Source: Pseudaquabacterium pictum (GTDB taxonomy: Bacteria > Pseudomonadota > Gammaproteobacteria > Burkholderiales > Burkholderiaceae_C). Taken from it: a stretch of DNA of 64,000 nt. This document shows positions 53,580-63,650 of this stretch, piece after piece. The notes under the pieces are model-generated. The model searched no databases. It had not been told where the DNA came from and worked only from the letters and a program-made list of their open reading frames with translations. The stretch is taken from positions 124,001 to 188,000 of the forward strand of contig NZ_BJCL01000002.1 in assembly GCF_005403045.1 (NCBI RefSeq), in the 5' to 3' direction. Position 1 is the first letter of the stretch, and every line of letters begins with the position of its first letter. Made by a program: the position numbers and the translations under genes.

Positions 53580-54796
53580 CACCACCCGCCACGGCCGGCG
53601 CACGCACCCACTGGCCAGCGGTGCTGGCCGCGGTGGCCGGCGGTGTGGCGGTGGGCATGAACGTGGGCAAGGTGCCGCTGGCCCTGCCCACGCTGCGCAC
53701 CGAGCTGGGCCTGAGTCTGGTGCAGGCCGGCTGGGTGTCGGCCATGCTGACCACGCTGGCGGTGGTGGCGGCACTGGGCTTCGGCCTGGCGGCCGGGCGC
53801 ATCGGCGCGCTGCGCATGGTGCTGGGCGGTCTGGTGCTGAGCGCCGCCGCGTCGCTGCTGGCCCTGCCGGTCGGGCCGGGTGGCCTGAACCTGCTGCTGC
53901 TCACCCGCTTCGTCGAGGGCGCGGGCTTCCTGGCGGTGGCGGTGGCGGCGCCCGCGCTGGTGAGTGCCGCGGCGGCCGGCGCCGACCGCCGCTTCGCACT
54001 GGGCGTGTGGAGCACCTACATGCCCGCCGGCGCCGGCCTGGCGATGGCCTTGTCGCCGCTGCTGCTGCCCGGCACCGGCTGGCGTGGCCTGTGGGCGTTG
54101 ACCAGTGTGGTGCTGCTGGTCGCCGCGGCCGCGGCCTGGTGGCAGCGGCGCTGGTACAGGCCGGCAGCAGCCGGCGGCCACGGCCCGGCCCCGTTGGCCA
54201 CGCTGGCGGTGCTGCGCCAGCCGCTGCCCTGGCTGCTGTCTGCCGGCTTCGGCCTGTGGGCGGTGCAGCACTTTGCGCTGATCGTCTGGCTGCCCACCAT
54301 GCTGAAGGAGCAGCGCGGCCTGTCGGCCGGCTGGGTGGCACTGCTGACCTGCGTGATGCTGCTGGCCTGCGTGCCGGGCAACCTGCTGGGCGGCGCGCTG
54401 GTGCAGCGCGGCGTGGCCCGTGGCCAGCTGCTGGCGCTGGCCCACAGCGCCACCGGCCTGCTGGGCCTGGCCTTCTTCCTCGACGGCCTGCCGGATGGGC
54501 TGCGTTATGCCGCCTGCGTGGCCTGCAGCTTCATCGGCGGCGTGATGCCGGCGGCGGTGATGAGCAGCTCGGCCGCGCTGGCGCGCAGCCCGCAGCAGAT
54601 CAACGCGCTGCAGGGCCTGTTCATGCAGGGCTCGCAGCTGGGGCAGTTTGCCGGCACGCCGCTGATCGCCGCGCTGGTGGCGGCCAGCGGCCGCTGGTCC
54701 AGCGCCGGCTGGGTGGCGGCCGGCGCGGCCATCGTCGGCGTGGCTGTCGGGCTGGTGGCCTGGCGCATCGAACGCGGCCCCGCGGCGGCTCGGTAG
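53576..54796 (+). CDS. MFS transporter, CynX-like
   Basis: A 406-residue major facilitator with about 12 transmembrane helices. Segments include [59 protein letters not shown] and [24 protein letters not shown] (quoted in short parts). The layout is like CynX/NimT-type carriers. No ATG stands before the first helix; TTG 53576, overlapping the queF stop as TTGA, starts [19 protein letters not shown] and is my choice. Its substrate is unknown; it might export or import queuosine-related bases, which is a guess from linkage only. Confidence 0.82.
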   Translation: MTPPATAGARTHWPAVLAAVAGGVAVGMNVGKVPLALPTLRTELGLSLVQAGWVSAMLTTLAVVAALGFGLAAGRIGALRMVLGGLVLSAAASLLALPVGPGGLNLLLLTRFVEGAGFLAVAVAAPALVSAAAAGADRRFALGVWSTYMPAGAGLAMALSPLLLPGTGWRGLWALTSVVLLVAAAAAWWQRRWYRPAAAGGHGPAPLATLAVLRQPLPWLLSAGFGLWAVQHFALIVWLPTMLKEQRGLSAGWVALLTCVMLLACVPGNLLGGALVQRGVARGQLLALAHSATGLLGLAFFLDGLPDGLRYAACVACSFIGGVMPAAVMSSSAALARSPQQINALQGLFMQGSQLGQFAGTPLIAALVAASGRWSSAGWVAAGAAIVGVAVGLVAWRIERGPAAAR

Positions 54797-54842
54797 ACTG
54801 CTTGCCAGCCAGCCTGTGCACGCCGGCCCCGGAAACACCACC

Positions 54843-55226
54843 ATGTCCCAACCCCATCCTCTGCCCGCCGGCCTGGCCTTCGGCCGCATCGCCGCCCAGG
54901 TGCTGGTGGCCGACCTGCCGCGCGCGCTGGCCTTCTACACCGGCGTGCTGGGCTTTGCGAACGTGTTCCAGAACGGCGATCCCGTCGCCTTCGTCATCCT
55001 GGAGAAACAGGGCGCCGAGCTGCACCTGCAGCTGGAGCCGCAGCACCGCGGCGGCGCGCACAACGTGGCCCACCTGATGGTCAACGACGCCGCCGCGCTG
55101 CACGACCACCTCGTGGCCCACGGCGCGACCATCGTCAAGGCGCTGCGCGATGCCGACTACCGCATGCGCACCTTCGTCTTCGCCGATCCCGACGGCAACC
55201 GCATCGACGTGGGACAGGACCTCTGA
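54843..55226 (+). CDS. VOC-family (glyoxalase/bleomycin-resistance-like) protein
   Basis: A 127-residue VOC-superfamily protein with two beta-alpha-beta-beta-beta modules. Blocks are AAQVLVADLPRALAFYTGVLG, FVILEKQGAELHLQLEP, HNVAHLMVNDAAALHDHL and FVFADPDGNRIDVGQ. The putative metal residues (Glu in LHLQLEP, His in HNVAHL, and the last DVGQ) fit the family in part. ATG 54843 follows ACCACC. It overlaps the SET gene by 1 base (TGATG). Confidence 0.88.
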   Translation: MSQPHPLPAGLAFGRIAAQVLVADLPRALAFYTGVLGFANVFQNGDPVAFVILEKQGAELHLQLEPQHRGGAHNVAHLMVNDAAALHDHLVAHGATIVKALRDADYRMRTFVFADPDGNRIDVGQDL

Positions 55227-55693
55227 TGCCGCAACTGCACCGCACCCCCGCCCCCGTGGCCGAGCCCACCGCGCCCACCGGTCGCCCGGCGTACCAGAAG
55301 TTCGACGTCGTGGCCCGCAAGAGCGGCATCGACGGCTTCGGCGCCTTTGCCGCCGAAGCCATCCCGCCGCACCGCAAGATCGGCGAGATCCGCGGCGAGA
55401 GCATCTCGGTCAGCGAGGCGCGGCGCCGCGCCGCCGGCAAGGCCCGCATCATGATCGTGGAGGTGTCGGAGAAGAAGGCCATCGACGCCAGCCAGAGCAG
55501 CGACCCGATGCGCTTCACCAACCACAGCTGCGCCCCCAATGCCCGGCTGCAGATCCGCGATGGCCGGGTCGAGTTCTACGCGGTCCAGCCCATCGCCGTG
55601 GGCGAGGAGATCACGGTCAACTACGGCGAGACCCACCACGAGGGCACGCTGGCCTGCCGCTGCGGCGCACCCGGCTGCATCGGCTGGCTTTAG
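55226..55693 (+). CDS. SET-domain protein methyltransferase (bacterial)
   Basis: A 155-residue SET protein. Fold marks are SGIDGFGAFAAEAIPPHRKIG, the active-site RFTNHSCAPNARL (Asn99-His100-Ser101), VNYGETHHEG with Tyr133 and a post-SET cysteine cluster CRCGAPGC (144-151) that would hold zinc. These are the elements expected of a protein-lysine methyltransferase using S-adenosylmethionine. SET proteins are uncommon in bacteria and their targets mostly unknown. The ATG overlaps the VOC stop. The adjacent VOC and rSAM genes give no clear hint at its target. Confidence 0.85.
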   Translation: MPQLHRTPAPVAEPTAPTGRPAYQKFDVVARKSGIDGFGAFAAEAIPPHRKIGEIRGESISVSEARRRAAGKARIMIVEVSEKKAIDASQSSDPMRFTNHSCAPNARLQIRDGRVEFYAVQPIAVGEEITVNYGETHHEGTLACRCGAPGCIGWL

Positions 55694-55697
55694 CTGC

Positions 55698-57599
55698 TCA
55701 GGTCTGTTGCAGCGCCCGCGCAATGCGGTCGCGCGCCACCTTGGGCTTGGGCACGCGGATGTCGAACCAGCGCCGCACATCCTGCTCCAGCGCGATGCCG
55801 TGCATGTAGTTGTACAGCGCCTTCTTCAGGCCGCGGCCCAGGGCATCGTGGTCCGTGCCCGTGGGGTCGATGAAGCCGATGTCGTTCTTGGCGAAGCTGA
55901 CTGGCGGCAGCGGCAGCAGCTGCACGCCGTAATCCTGCGGCGTCTGGCCCACCGGTGAATGCACCGTGGTCGAGAAGCGGTGCCAGAAGCCGCTCTGGAT
56001 GCAGCCTTCGGCGAACAGCTGGCGCACATACTCCAGCGCGTCCACCGTGTCCTGCACCGTCTGCGTGGGAAAGCCGTACATCAGGTAGGCATGCACCAGG
56101 ATGCCGGCCTCGCTGAAGCCCTTGGTCACCCGCGCCACCTGGTCGACCGACACGCCCTTCTTCATCAGCGTCAGCAGCCGGTCGCTGGCCACTTCCAGCC
56201 CGCCACTGATGGCGATGCAGCCGCTGTCGGCCAGCTGCTGGCACAGATCGGGGGTGAAGCTCTTCTCGAAGCGGATGTTGCCCCACCAGCTGATGCCCAG
56301 CTGCCGGCGCTGCAGCTCGGCGGCCAGGGCCTTCAGGCTCTTGGGCGGCGCCGCCTCGTCGACGAAGTGGAAGCCGGTCTGGCCGGTCTCGGCGACGATG
56401 GCCTCGATGCGGTCGCACAGGGTCTCGGCGGTGGCGGCGTCGTAGCGGGCGATGTAGTCCAGGCTGACATCGCAGAAGCTGCACTTCTTCCAGTAGCAGC
56501 CATGGGCCACGGTCAGCTTGTTCCAGCGGCCGTCGCTCCACAGGCGGTGCATCGGGTTGAGCATGTCCAGCAGGCTCAGGTACTGCTGCAGCGGCAGGCC
56601 GTCCCAGGTGGGCGTGCCGACATCGTCGAACGCGATGTCAGGCTCGACGAAGTTGGTGTACTTCACCGCGCCATCGACGCGGTGGAAGCTGCGCACCAGG
56701 CGCTGGGTGCTGCGCCGGCCCTGCAGGTGCTCCAGCAGCGCCAGCAGTGGGCGCTCGCCGGCGTCCAGCGTCAGGAAGTCGAAATAGTCGAACACCCGCG
56801 GCTCGGTCAGTTCACGCAGCTCGGTGTTGACATAGCCGCCGCCCAGCACGGTGGTGATGGCCGCATCGTGGGCCTTGATGGTCTGGGCCATGCGGAAGGC
56901 GGCATACACCGCGCCGGGGAACGGCACCGAGATCAGCACCACGGTGGGCCGGTGGCGGGCCAGGCTGTCCAGCGTCAGCTGCTGCAGGTAGGCATCGAGC
57001 AGCGTGGGCGGCGCGGCCAGCGCGGCGGCCAGCGGGTCGAAGGTCGGCTGGCTCTGGGCCAGGCTCTCGGCATAGCGGACGAACTCGAAGCGGCTGTCCA
57101 CCGCCTCCCGCACCACGTCGGCCAGGTCGTTCAGGTACAGCGTGGCCAGGTGGCGGGCATGGTCCTGCACACCCAGCGCACCAAAGGCCCAGGCCAGCGG
57201 GCCGGCGCCATCGTCGTCGTACGCCTCCAGCGTGGCAAAGCGCGGGCCTTCGGGCAGGAAGGCGCGGCCGACGATGCGGTGGGCCAGCGTCGGGTCCTGT
57301 CCCTGCAGGAAGCGGATGGTCGGCGCGATGGTGCCGGCGTAGCGAGGATAGGCCTCTGCAAAGGCATGCACCCGCACCGTGCGCTCGCCCTGCGGCACCG
57401 CGTCGATCTGGCGCTTCAGGTCGGCCAGGCCGGCCGGCGACAGCAGGCGCAACGCCAGCGCCAGGGCCAGGTCGTCCTGCACCGCGTGCACGCCGCGGCC
57501 GCGCAGGAAGCCGGTGAGGTAGGCGGTGGAGGGGTACGGCGTGTTCAGCTGCGTCATCGGCGGGATGAGCGACAGCACGCGGAGGTCAGGCGCAGTCAT
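55698..57599 (-). CDS. B12-binding-type radical SAM protein
   Basis: A 633-residue protein with an N-terminal cobalamin-binding-like fold (residues 1-260, [19 protein letters not shown]; the strand block [19 protein letters not shown]) and a radical SAM core. The iron-sulfur motif is C-x4-C-x2-C (Cys368, Cys373, Cys376 in [13 protein letters not shown]), which departs from the classic C-x3-C-x2-C. The core continues [18 protein letters not shown] and [15 protein letters not shown]-terminal segment with [11 protein letters not shown] follows. The reaction is unknown; such enzymes methylate or build unusual carbon skeletons. ATG 57599 fits the family start; a longer in-frame start would overlap the divergent TIR-MORN gene. 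Confidence 0.85.
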   Translation of the reverse strand: MTAPDLRVLSLIPPMTQLNTPYPSTAYLTGFLRGRGVHAVQDDLALALALRLLSPAGLADLKRQIDAVPQGERTVRVHAFAEAYPRYAGTIAPTIRFLQGQDPTLAHRIVGRAFLPEGPRFATLEAYDDDGAGPLAWAFGALGVQDHARHLATLYLNDLADVVREAVDSRFEFVRYAESLAQSQPTFDPLAAALAAPPTLLDAYLQQLTLDSLARHRPTVVLISVPFPGAVYAAFRMAQTIKAHDAAITTVLGGGYVNTELRELTEPRVFDYFDFLTLDAGERPLLALLEHLQGRRSTQRLVRSFHRVDGAVKYTNFVEPDIAFDDVGTPTWDGLPLQQYLSLLDMLNPMHRLWSDGRWNKLTVAHGCYWKKCSFCDVSLDYIARYDAATAETLCDRIEAIVAETGQTGFHFVDEAAPPKSLKALAAELQRRQLGISWWGNIRFEKSFTPDLCQQLADSGCIAISGGLEVASDRLLTLMKKGVSVDQVARVTKGFSEAGILVHAYLMYGFPTQTVQDTVDALEYVRQLFAEGCIQSGFWHRFSTTVHSPVGQTPQDYGVQLLPLPPVSFAKNDIGFIDPTGTDHDALGRGLKKALYNYMHGIALEQDVRRWFDIRVPKPKVARDRIARALQQT

Positions 57600-57681
57600 T
57601 CTGGGGACGGATTGTCGGCCAGCCCACCCTTGCATGCGGCGCACCACGCTATACGATGGCCCGAAGAGGCGGGGGTGGAGC

Positions 57682-59142
57682 ATGGGCGGCATCTTCTTGA
57701 GCTACCGGCGCAGCGACAGCACGGGCTGGGCGGGCCGCCTGCACGACTCACTGGCGCGCGAGCTTCCCGGCACCCGGATCTTCATGGACGTCGAGGAGAT
57801 CCCGCCCGGCGTCAAGTTCGCCGACTACATCCACGAGGCCGTGGGATCGTGCGATGTGCTGATCGCCCTGATCGGTCCGCACTGGCTCGACACGCGCGAC
57901 GCCGCCGGCCAGCGCCGGCTGGACAACCCGGACGACTTCACCCGGCTGGAGATCGTGGCGGCGCTGGACCGGGATGTGCGGGTGATTCCGGCCCTGGTGG
58001 GCGGCGCGGCGATGCCCAGCCCGGACGACCTGCCGGCCGCGCTGCGCGGCCTGTGCGACCGCCAGAACCTCGAAGTCGACGACCGCGCCTGGGAGGACAG
58101 CTGCAAGCGCCTGTGCCGCTCGCTGCGGATCGGCCAGGCCACCGGCGCGGCGCCGGCCGGCGGCCCGGCCACTGCATCGCCACCATCTGCCACCCGGCGG
58201 CCAGGCGTGGCGGCCTGGATTGGCGGCTTGGTGGCGGCGGGCCTGCTGGCCGGTGGCATCGCTGCCTGGGCGCCCTGGCAGCGGGCGGATGCGCCCGCAC
58301 CATCGGCCGCCGCGGTGCCGTCGCCCGGCCCGACCCCACGCGCAACGGCCAGCGCCGAGCAGGCGGACTGGGACCTGATCCAGACCAGCAGCAAGCCGGC
58401 GGACTTTGCGCGCTACCTGGTCAAGCACCCGGCTGGCGCGCACGCCGCGCAGGCGCGCAGCCGCGCCGGGCCCTGGATCACCACGCGGGAGGGCTGCCTG
58501 GTCGCCGATCCCGATCCGGAGCCGGGCCTCAGCCACAGCTGGGCCGGTGGCTGCGCCTTCGGCCTGGCCGATGGCAATGGCGTGCTGGAGCAGTTCAAGG
58601 ACGGCAAGTCGCAAGGCACCCCGCATGCGTTGATGCGCGAGGGCGTGCCGGTCGGGCCGGTGCGGCTGGTCGGGCCCGACTTCAGCTACGCCGGCGTGCT
58701 GGAGAACGGCAAGCCGACCGGCCGGGGTGTGGTGACCCTGGCGAACGGTTCGCGCGTCGAGGGCAGCTTCGTGCGCGGCGAACTGGTCGGACGCGCCGTG
58801 ATCGTGGCGGCAGACAAGGGCCGCTACGAGGGCGAGGTGAAGGGCTTCCAGGCGCACGGCATGGGCACCCAGACGTCAGCGCAGGAGCAGTACGTCGGCA
58901 GCTCCTTCAACGGCAGGCGCGAAGGCCAGGGCACCCTGGTCTTGCAATCCGGCCTGCGCTACGAAGGTGGATTCATCGCCGGCAAGCCCAGCGGCGCCGG
59001 CGTGCTCACCTTCGCCAACGGCAACCGGCTCAGCGGCAGTTTCATCAACGGCCTGCCCGATGGACGCCTGACCTTGACGTCGCCCAGCGGCCAGCGCGCG
59101 ATCAAAACCTATGCCAACGGCAAGGAAATCCCGGCGCGGTGA
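57682..59142 (+). CDS. TIR domain - transmembrane - helical module - MORN-repeat protein
   Basis: A 486-residue protein with a rare composite design. Residues 1-145: TIR domain ([55 protein letters not shown] with Glu90 where the TIR NADase glutamate is expected). Residues about 173-199: transmembrane helix ([21 protein letters not shown]). Residues 228-258: a helical module [21 protein letters not shown] then [10 protein letters not shown], like the DFxxYLxxxPxGxHA units of bacterial caspase-type proteins. Residues about 334-465: MORN repeats ([37 protein letters not shown]). ATG 57682 has a GGTGGAG ribosome-binding site. A membrane-docked TIR effector is inferred. Confidence 0.88.
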   Translation: MGGIFLSYRRSDSTGWAGRLHDSLARELPGTRIFMDVEEIPPGVKFADYIHEAVGSCDVLIALIGPHWLDTRDAAGQRRLDNPDDFTRLEIVAALDRDVRVIPALVGGAAMPSPDDLPAALRGLCDRQNLEVDDRAWEDSCKRLCRSLRIGQATGAAPAGGPATASPPSATRRPGVAAWIGGLVAAGLLAGGIAAWAPWQRADAPAPSAAAVPSPGPTPRATASAEQADWDLIQTSSKPADFARYLVKHPAGAHAAQARSRAGPWITTREGCLVADPDPEPGLSHSWAGGCAFGLADGNGVLEQFKDGKSQGTPHALMREGVPVGPVRLVGPDFSYAGVLENGKPTGRGVVTLANGSRVEGSFVRGELVGRAVIVAADKGRYEGEVKGFQAHGMGTQTSAQEQYVGSSFNGRREGQGTLVLQSGLRYEGGFIAGKPSGAGVLTFANGNRLSGSFINGLPDGRLTLTSPSGQRAIKTYANGKEIPAR

Positions 59143-59184
59143 GTCGCCCGCGGCGCCGGCGGTGCGGCCCCGATAATCGCTGCC

Positions 59185-60399
59185 ATGAATCCCCTGCTGG
59201 GCAAGCTGCACCCCTACCCCTTCGAGCGCCTGCGCGCGCTGACTGCCGGCATCACCCCCAACCCGGCGCTCAAGGCCATCAGCCTGGGCATAGGCGAGCC
59301 GCGCCATGCCACGCCGGCGCTGGTGGAAGAAGCCATCGTGGCCGGGCTCAAGGGCCTGTCGGTCTACCCGCCCACCGCCGGCGAGCCGCGGCTGCGCGAA
59401 GCCTTCACCGGCTGGCTGCAGCGCCGCTACGGCCTGGCCTTGGACCCGGTCACCCAGGTGCTGCCGGTGGGCGGCAGCCGCGAGGCGCTGTTCGCCATCG
59501 CCCAGACCATCGTCGACCCCACGCGCCCCGGCGCCACCGTGGTCTGCCCCAATCCGTTCTACCAGATCTACGAGGGCGCGGCCCTGCTGGCCGGTGCCAG
59601 CGTGGTCTATGCCAACAGCGACCCGGCACGCAACTTCGCGGTGCGCTGGGACAGCATCGACGACGCCACCTGGGCCCGCACCCAGCTGCTGTACGTCTGC
59701 TCGCCGGGCAACCCCACCGGCGCGGTGATGCCGCTGTCGGAATGGGAGGCGCTGTTCGCGCTGAGCGACAAGCACGGTTTCGTCATCGCCAGCGACGAGT
59801 GCTACAGCGAGATCTACTTCCGCGACGAGCCGCCGCTGGGCGGGCTGGAAGCCGCGGCGAAGCTGGGGCGGACCGACTTCCGCAACCTGATCGCCTTCAC
59901 CTCGCTGAGCAAGCGCAGCAACGTGCCGGGCCTGCGCTCGGGCTTCGTGGCCGGGGATGCGGCGATCCTCAAGCAGTTCCTGCTCTACCGCACCTACCAC
60001 GGCAGTGCCCTGGGGCCGGTGGTGCAGGCCGCCAGCGTGGCTGCCTGGAACGACGAGGCCCATGTGGTGGCCAACCGAGCGCTGTACCGCACCAAGTTCG
60101 CCCAGGTGACGCCGGTGCTGGCCGCCGTCCTGGACGTGGCACTGCCCGACGCCGGCTTCTACCTGTGGGCCGGTGTCCCATCTTCCGATGGCAAACCCGG
60201 CGACGACATCCGCTTCGCGCTGGAGCTGCTCGCTCAATACAATGTGGCCGTGCTGCCCGGCAGCCTGCTGGCCCGCACCGCCCAGGGCCACAACCCGGGC
60301 ACCGGCCGCATCCGCATGGCCCTGGTGGCGGGCACCGACGAATGCCTGGAAGCCGCCCACCGCATCGCCGCATTCACCAGAACCTTCCAACCTGCCTGA
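59185..60399 (+). CDS. dapC: Succinyldiaminopimelate transaminase DapC
   Basis: A 404-residue PLP aminotransferase of the lysine/meso-diaminopimelate pathway that makes N-succinyl-LL-2,6-diaminopimelate. It starts [20 protein letters not shown] and has the PLP Lys243 in [42 protein letters not shown] and the C-terminal Arg segment GRIRMALV. It leads the dapC-dapD-PilT/PilU-dapE-prmB operon, with 20 bases to dapD. The upstream gap to the TIR-MORN gene is 42 bases. Confidence 0.95.
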   Translation: MNPLLGKLHPYPFERLRALTAGITPNPALKAISLGIGEPRHATPALVEEAIVAGLKGLSVYPPTAGEPRLREAFTGWLQRRYGLALDPVTQVLPVGGSREALFAIAQTIVDPTRPGATVVCPNPFYQIYEGAALLAGASVVYANSDPARNFAVRWDSIDDATWARTQLLYVCSPGNPTGAVMPLSEWEALFALSDKHGFVIASDECYSEIYFRDEPPLGGLEAAAKLGRTDFRNLIAFTSLSKRSNVPGLRSGFVAGDAAILKQFLLYRTYHGSALGPVVQAASVAAWNDEAHVVANRALYRTKFAQVTPVLAAVLDVALPDAGFYLWAGVPSSDGKPGDDIRFALELLAQYNVAVLPGSLLARTAQGHNPGTGRIRMALVAGTDECLEAAHRIAAFTRTFQPA

Positions 60400-60419
60400 G
60401 CCGCCAAGGCCGACCGACC

Positions 60420-61253
60420 ATGACCACCGACCTGCAGAACACCATCGACCTGGCCTGGGAAGGCCGTGCCAGCCTGGGCCCCACCACCGCCGACCCATCG
60501 ATCCGCGAGGCGGTCGACCATGCCATCGGCGAGCTGAACGCCGGCCGCCTGCGCGTGGCCAGCCGAAACGGCGTGGGCGACTGGACGGTGCACCAGTGGC
60601 TGAAGAAGGCCGTGCTGCTGAGCTTCCGCCTGAACGACAACCAGCCGGTGCACGCCGGCGCGCTGACCTTCTTCGACAAGGTCCCGACCAAGTTCAGCCA
60701 CATCGACGAGGCCGCCATCCGCGCCAGCGGCGTGCGGGTGGTGCCGCCGGCCGTGGCCCGGCGCGGCAGCTACCTGGGCAAGGGCGTGGTGCTGATGCCC
60801 AGCTACGTGAACATCGGCGCCTACGTGGACGACGGCACCATGGTCGACACCTGGGCCACCGTGGGCAGCTGCGCACAGATCGGCAAGAACGTGCACCTGA
60901 GCGGCGGCGTCGGCATCGGCGGCGTGCTGGAGCCACTGCAGGCCAACCCCACCATCATCGAGGACAACTGCTTCATCGGCGCCCGCTCCGAGGTGGTGGA
61001 AGGCGTGATCGTGGAAGAGAACTCGGTGCTGGGCATGGGCGTGTACCTGGGCCAGAGCACGCCGATCTTCAACCGCGAGACGGGCGAAACCACCTTCGGG
61101 CGCGTGCCCAGCGGCAGCGTGGTGGTCTCGGGCAACCTGCCCAAGACAGCGGCCAATGGCCAGCCCTACAGCATGTACGCGGCCATCATCGTGAAGCGGG
61201 TGGATGCGCAGACGCGCAGCAAGACCAGCATCAACGATCTGCTCCGCCCGTAA
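60420..61253 (+). CDS. dapD: Tetrahydrodipicolinate N-succinyltransferase DapD
   Basis: A 277-residue trimeric left-handed beta-helix enzyme that uses succinyl-CoA to succinylate tetrahydrodipicolinate, the step before DapC. Hexapeptide repeats run through [34 protein letters not shown] (in parts), [22 protein letters not shown] and [23 protein letters not shown] closes. ATG 60420 follows GCCGACCGACC with no strong purine run, so the start relies on homology ([17 protein letters not shown]). Confidence 0.97.
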   Translation: MTTDLQNTIDLAWEGRASLGPTTADPSIREAVDHAIGELNAGRLRVASRNGVGDWTVHQWLKKAVLLSFRLNDNQPVHAGALTFFDKVPTKFSHIDEAAIRASGVRVVPPAVARRGSYLGKGVVLMPSYVNIGAYVDDGTMVDTWATVGSCAQIGKNVHLSGGVGIGGVLEPLQANPTIIEDNCFIGARSEVVEGVIVEENSVLGMGVYLGQSTPIFNRETGETTFGRVPSGSVVVSGNLPKTAANGQPYSMYAAIIVKRVDAQTRSKTSINDLLRP

Positions 61254-61283
61254 GAGCACCGCAGCAGCAGGCAAGGCACCGAC

Positions 61284-62483
61284 ATGAGCGGCAGGATGGA
61301 TCGCGTGATGCGCCTGATGGCCGAGCGCCAGGCGTCGGATGTGTTCCTGTCGGCCAACATGCCGGTGCTGATCAAGATCCACGGCCAGATGCTGCAGCTC
61401 AGCGACCAGGTGCTGACGCCGCAGCAGCCGCGCCAGCTGCTGGCCGAGGTGCTGAGCCCGCAGCAGCTGGAAGAGCTGGACGACACCGGCGAGCTGAACC
61501 TGGCGGTGGCCATCGACCGGGTGGGCAGCTTCCGCATCTCGGCCTTCAAGCAGCGTGGCTCGGTGGCCGGCGTGGTGCGCCACATCCCGCATGTGATCCC
61601 GGCACTCGACACGCTGAACGTGCCGTCCCTGCTGGGCCAGCTGGTGCTGGAGAAGCGCGGCCTGATCCTGATGGTGGGCGCCACCGGCTCGGGCAAGAGC
61701 ACCACGCTGGCGGCCATGCTGGAGCTGCGCAACCGCACCCTGCCCGGCCACATCCTCACCATCGAGGAGCCGATCGAGTTTCTCTTCCAGAGCAAGAAGT
61801 GCGTGGTCAACCAGCGTGAGGTGGGCCGCGACACCGAGAGCCTGCAGATCGCGCTGAAGAACGCGCTGCGCCAGAGCCCGGACTGCATCCTGATCGGCGA
61901 GATCCGCGACCGCGAGACCATGAGCGCGGCGCTCAGCTATGCGCTGTCGGGCCACCTGGTGCTGGCCACCCTGCATGCCAACAACAGCCACCATGCGCTG
62001 GGCCGCATCCTGTCGTTCTACACGCCCGAGGCACGCCCGGTGCTGCTGGGCGACCTGGCCGCCGGCCTGCGCGCCGTCGTGTCGCAGCGCCTGCTGCGGG
62101 CCGAGGCCGGCGGGCGCATCCCGGCGGTCGAGGTGCTGCTCAACACCAACCTGGTGGCCGAGCTGATCGAAAAGGGCGACTTCGTCGGCGTCAAGGAGGC
62201 GATGGAGAAGTCGATGGCCGACGGCTCCTGCAGCTTCGAGGAAGCGCTGGCGCGGATGATCGGCAGCGGCGTCATCAGCCGCGAGGAAGGCCTGGCCCAT
62301 TCCGATTCGGTGACCAACCTGATCTGGCGGCTGCAGAACGAATCCGGCCCGGTCTCGCGCGCCACGCCGCGCAAGATCGGCGAGGACGACGACGCGCCCG
62401 AGTACACCGATTTCATCGTCGACATCGTGCCCGACGGCTTCGTGCCGCGCCGCGGCGGCGGCTTTCCCACCCTGACGGCCTGA
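61284..62483 (+). CDS. PilT/PilU-type type IV pilus retraction ATPase
   Basis: A 399-residue secretion ATPase of the PilT/PilU type. It has Walker A GATGSGKSTT, the Asp box LTIEEPIEFLF, the Walker B-type IGEIRDRETM, and the His box HLVLATLHANN. It opens MDRVMRLMAERQASDVFLS and lacks the AIRNLIRE motif that PilT uses for retraction, which makes it PilU-like. The C-terminus has an extra acidic tail EDDDAPEYTDF. It sits inside the dap operon (30 bases after dapD, 12 before dapE), a linkage seen in betaproteobacteria; no other pilus genes are near. Confidence 0.9.
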   Translation: MSGRMDRVMRLMAERQASDVFLSANMPVLIKIHGQMLQLSDQVLTPQQPRQLLAEVLSPQQLEELDDTGELNLAVAIDRVGSFRISAFKQRGSVAGVVRHIPHVIPALDTLNVPSLLGQLVLEKRGLILMVGATGSGKSTTLAAMLELRNRTLPGHILTIEEPIEFLFQSKKCVVNQREVGRDTESLQIALKNALRQSPDCILIGEIRDRETMSAALSYALSGHLVLATLHANNSHHALGRILSFYTPEARPVLLGDLAAGLRAVVSQRLLRAEAGGRIPAVEVLLNTNLVAELIEKGDFVGVKEAMEKSMADGSCSFEEALARMIGSGVISREEGLAHSDSVTNLIWRLQNESGPVSRATPRKIGEDDDAPEYTDFIVDIVPDGFVPRRGGGFPTLTA

Positions 62484-62495
62484 GCGCCTGACCCG

Positions 62496-63650
62496 ATGAC
62501 CGACGACCTGGCCACGCTGCGCCTGCTGGAACAACTGATCGCCCGCCGCTCGGTCACGCCCGACGACGCCGGCTGCCAGGCCCTGGTGACCGAACGCCTG
62601 GCGCCGCTGGGCTTTGCCTGCGAAACCCTGCTGTGCGGGCCCGACAGCTTCCGCGTCACCAACCTGTGGGCGGTGCACCGCGGCAGCCGGCCCGGGCCCA
62701 CCGTGGTGCTGGCCGGCCACACCGATGTGGTGCCCGCCGGCCCGCTGGCCGCCTGGACCAGCGACCCCTTCGTGCCCAGCCACCGCGACGGCCTGCTCTA
62801 CGGCCGCGGTGCAGCCGACATGAAGACCTCCATCGCCGCGATGACGGTGGCGGCCGAGGAATTCGTGCAAGCCCATCCCCGGCATGCCGGCAGCCTGGCC
62901 CTGCTGTTCACCAGCGACGAGGAGGGCCCCAGCACCGACGGCACGGTGCGGGTGGTGCAGGCGCTGCAGGCCCGCGGCGAGCGGCTGGACTGCTGCATCG
63001 TCGGCGAGCCCACCTCGGTCGACCGGCTGGGCGACATGGTGAAGAACGGCCGCCGCGGGTCACTCTCGGCGCGCCTCACGGTGCGCGGCGTGCAGGGCCA
63101 CGTGGCCTATCCGCAACTGGCGCGCAACCCCATCCACCAGCTGGCGCCGGCGCTGGCCGCGCTGGCCGCCACCACCTGGGACGACGGCAACGAGCATTTC
63201 CCGCCCACCACCTGGCAGGTCAGCAACATCCACGCCGGCACCGGCGCGCTGAACGTCATCCCCGGCACGGTGGAGGTGGACTTCAACTTCCGCTTCTCCA
63301 CCGAGAGCACGCCCGAGGGCCTGAAGGCCCGGGTCGACGCCCTGCTGCAGCAGCATGGCCTGGACTACAGCCTGGCCTGGACACTGGGCGGCTCGCCCTT
63401 CCTCACCCGCCCGGGCAGCCTGAGCCAGGCGCTGGGCGATGCCATCGAGGCCGAGTGCGGCATCCGCCCGGTGCTCAGCACCACCGGCGGCACCAGCGAC
63501 GGCCGCTACATCGCGCCCATCTGCGAGCAGGTGGTCGAATTCGGCCCGATCAACGCCACCATCCACAAGGTGGACGAATGCGTGCGGGTGGCCGACATCA
63601 CACCGCTGAAGAACATCTACCTGCGCACGCTGGAACGCCTGTTGACATGA
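62496..63650 (+). CDS. dapE: Succinyl-diaminopimelate desuccinylase DapE
   Basis: A 384-residue dinuclear zinc peptidase-fold hydrolase (M20) that removes succinate to give LL-diaminopimelate. Metal ligands and motifs are [33 protein letters not shown] with the metal-bridging Asp, [11 protein letters not shown] with the catalytic Glu, and [21 protein letters not shown] ends the active site. It overlaps prmB by 4 bases (ATGA). Normal length. Confidence 0.97.
   Translation: MTDDLATLRLLEQLIARRSVTPDDAGCQALVTERLAPLGFACETLLCGPDSFRVTNLWAVHRGSRPGPTVVLAGHTDVVPAGPLAAWTSDPFVPSHRDGLLYGRGAADMKTSIAAMTVAAEEFVQAHPRHAGSLALLFTSDEEGPSTDGTVRVVQALQARGERLDCCIVGEPTSVDRLGDMVKNGRRGSLSARLTVRGVQGHVAYPQLARNPIHQLAPALAALAATTWDDGNEHFPPTTWQVSNIHAGTGALNVIPGTVEVDFNFRFSTESTPEGLKARVDALLQQHGLDYSLAWTLGGSPFLTRPGSLSQALGDAIEAECGIRPVLSTTGGTSDGRYIAPICEQVVEFGPINATIHKVDECVRVADITPLKNIYLRTLERLLT

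Noticed and set aside
57630-57655. Sigma-70 promoter TTGCAT / TATACG before the TIR-MORN gene
   Set aside because: The spacer would be only 14 bases, too short for a usual promoter.
55959-61253. A 1764-codon open frame on the plus strand
   Set aside because: It runs antisense across the radical SAM gene and then through the TIR-MORN and dapC genes in wrong frames before joining dapD in frame; only the dapD part from 60420 is real.
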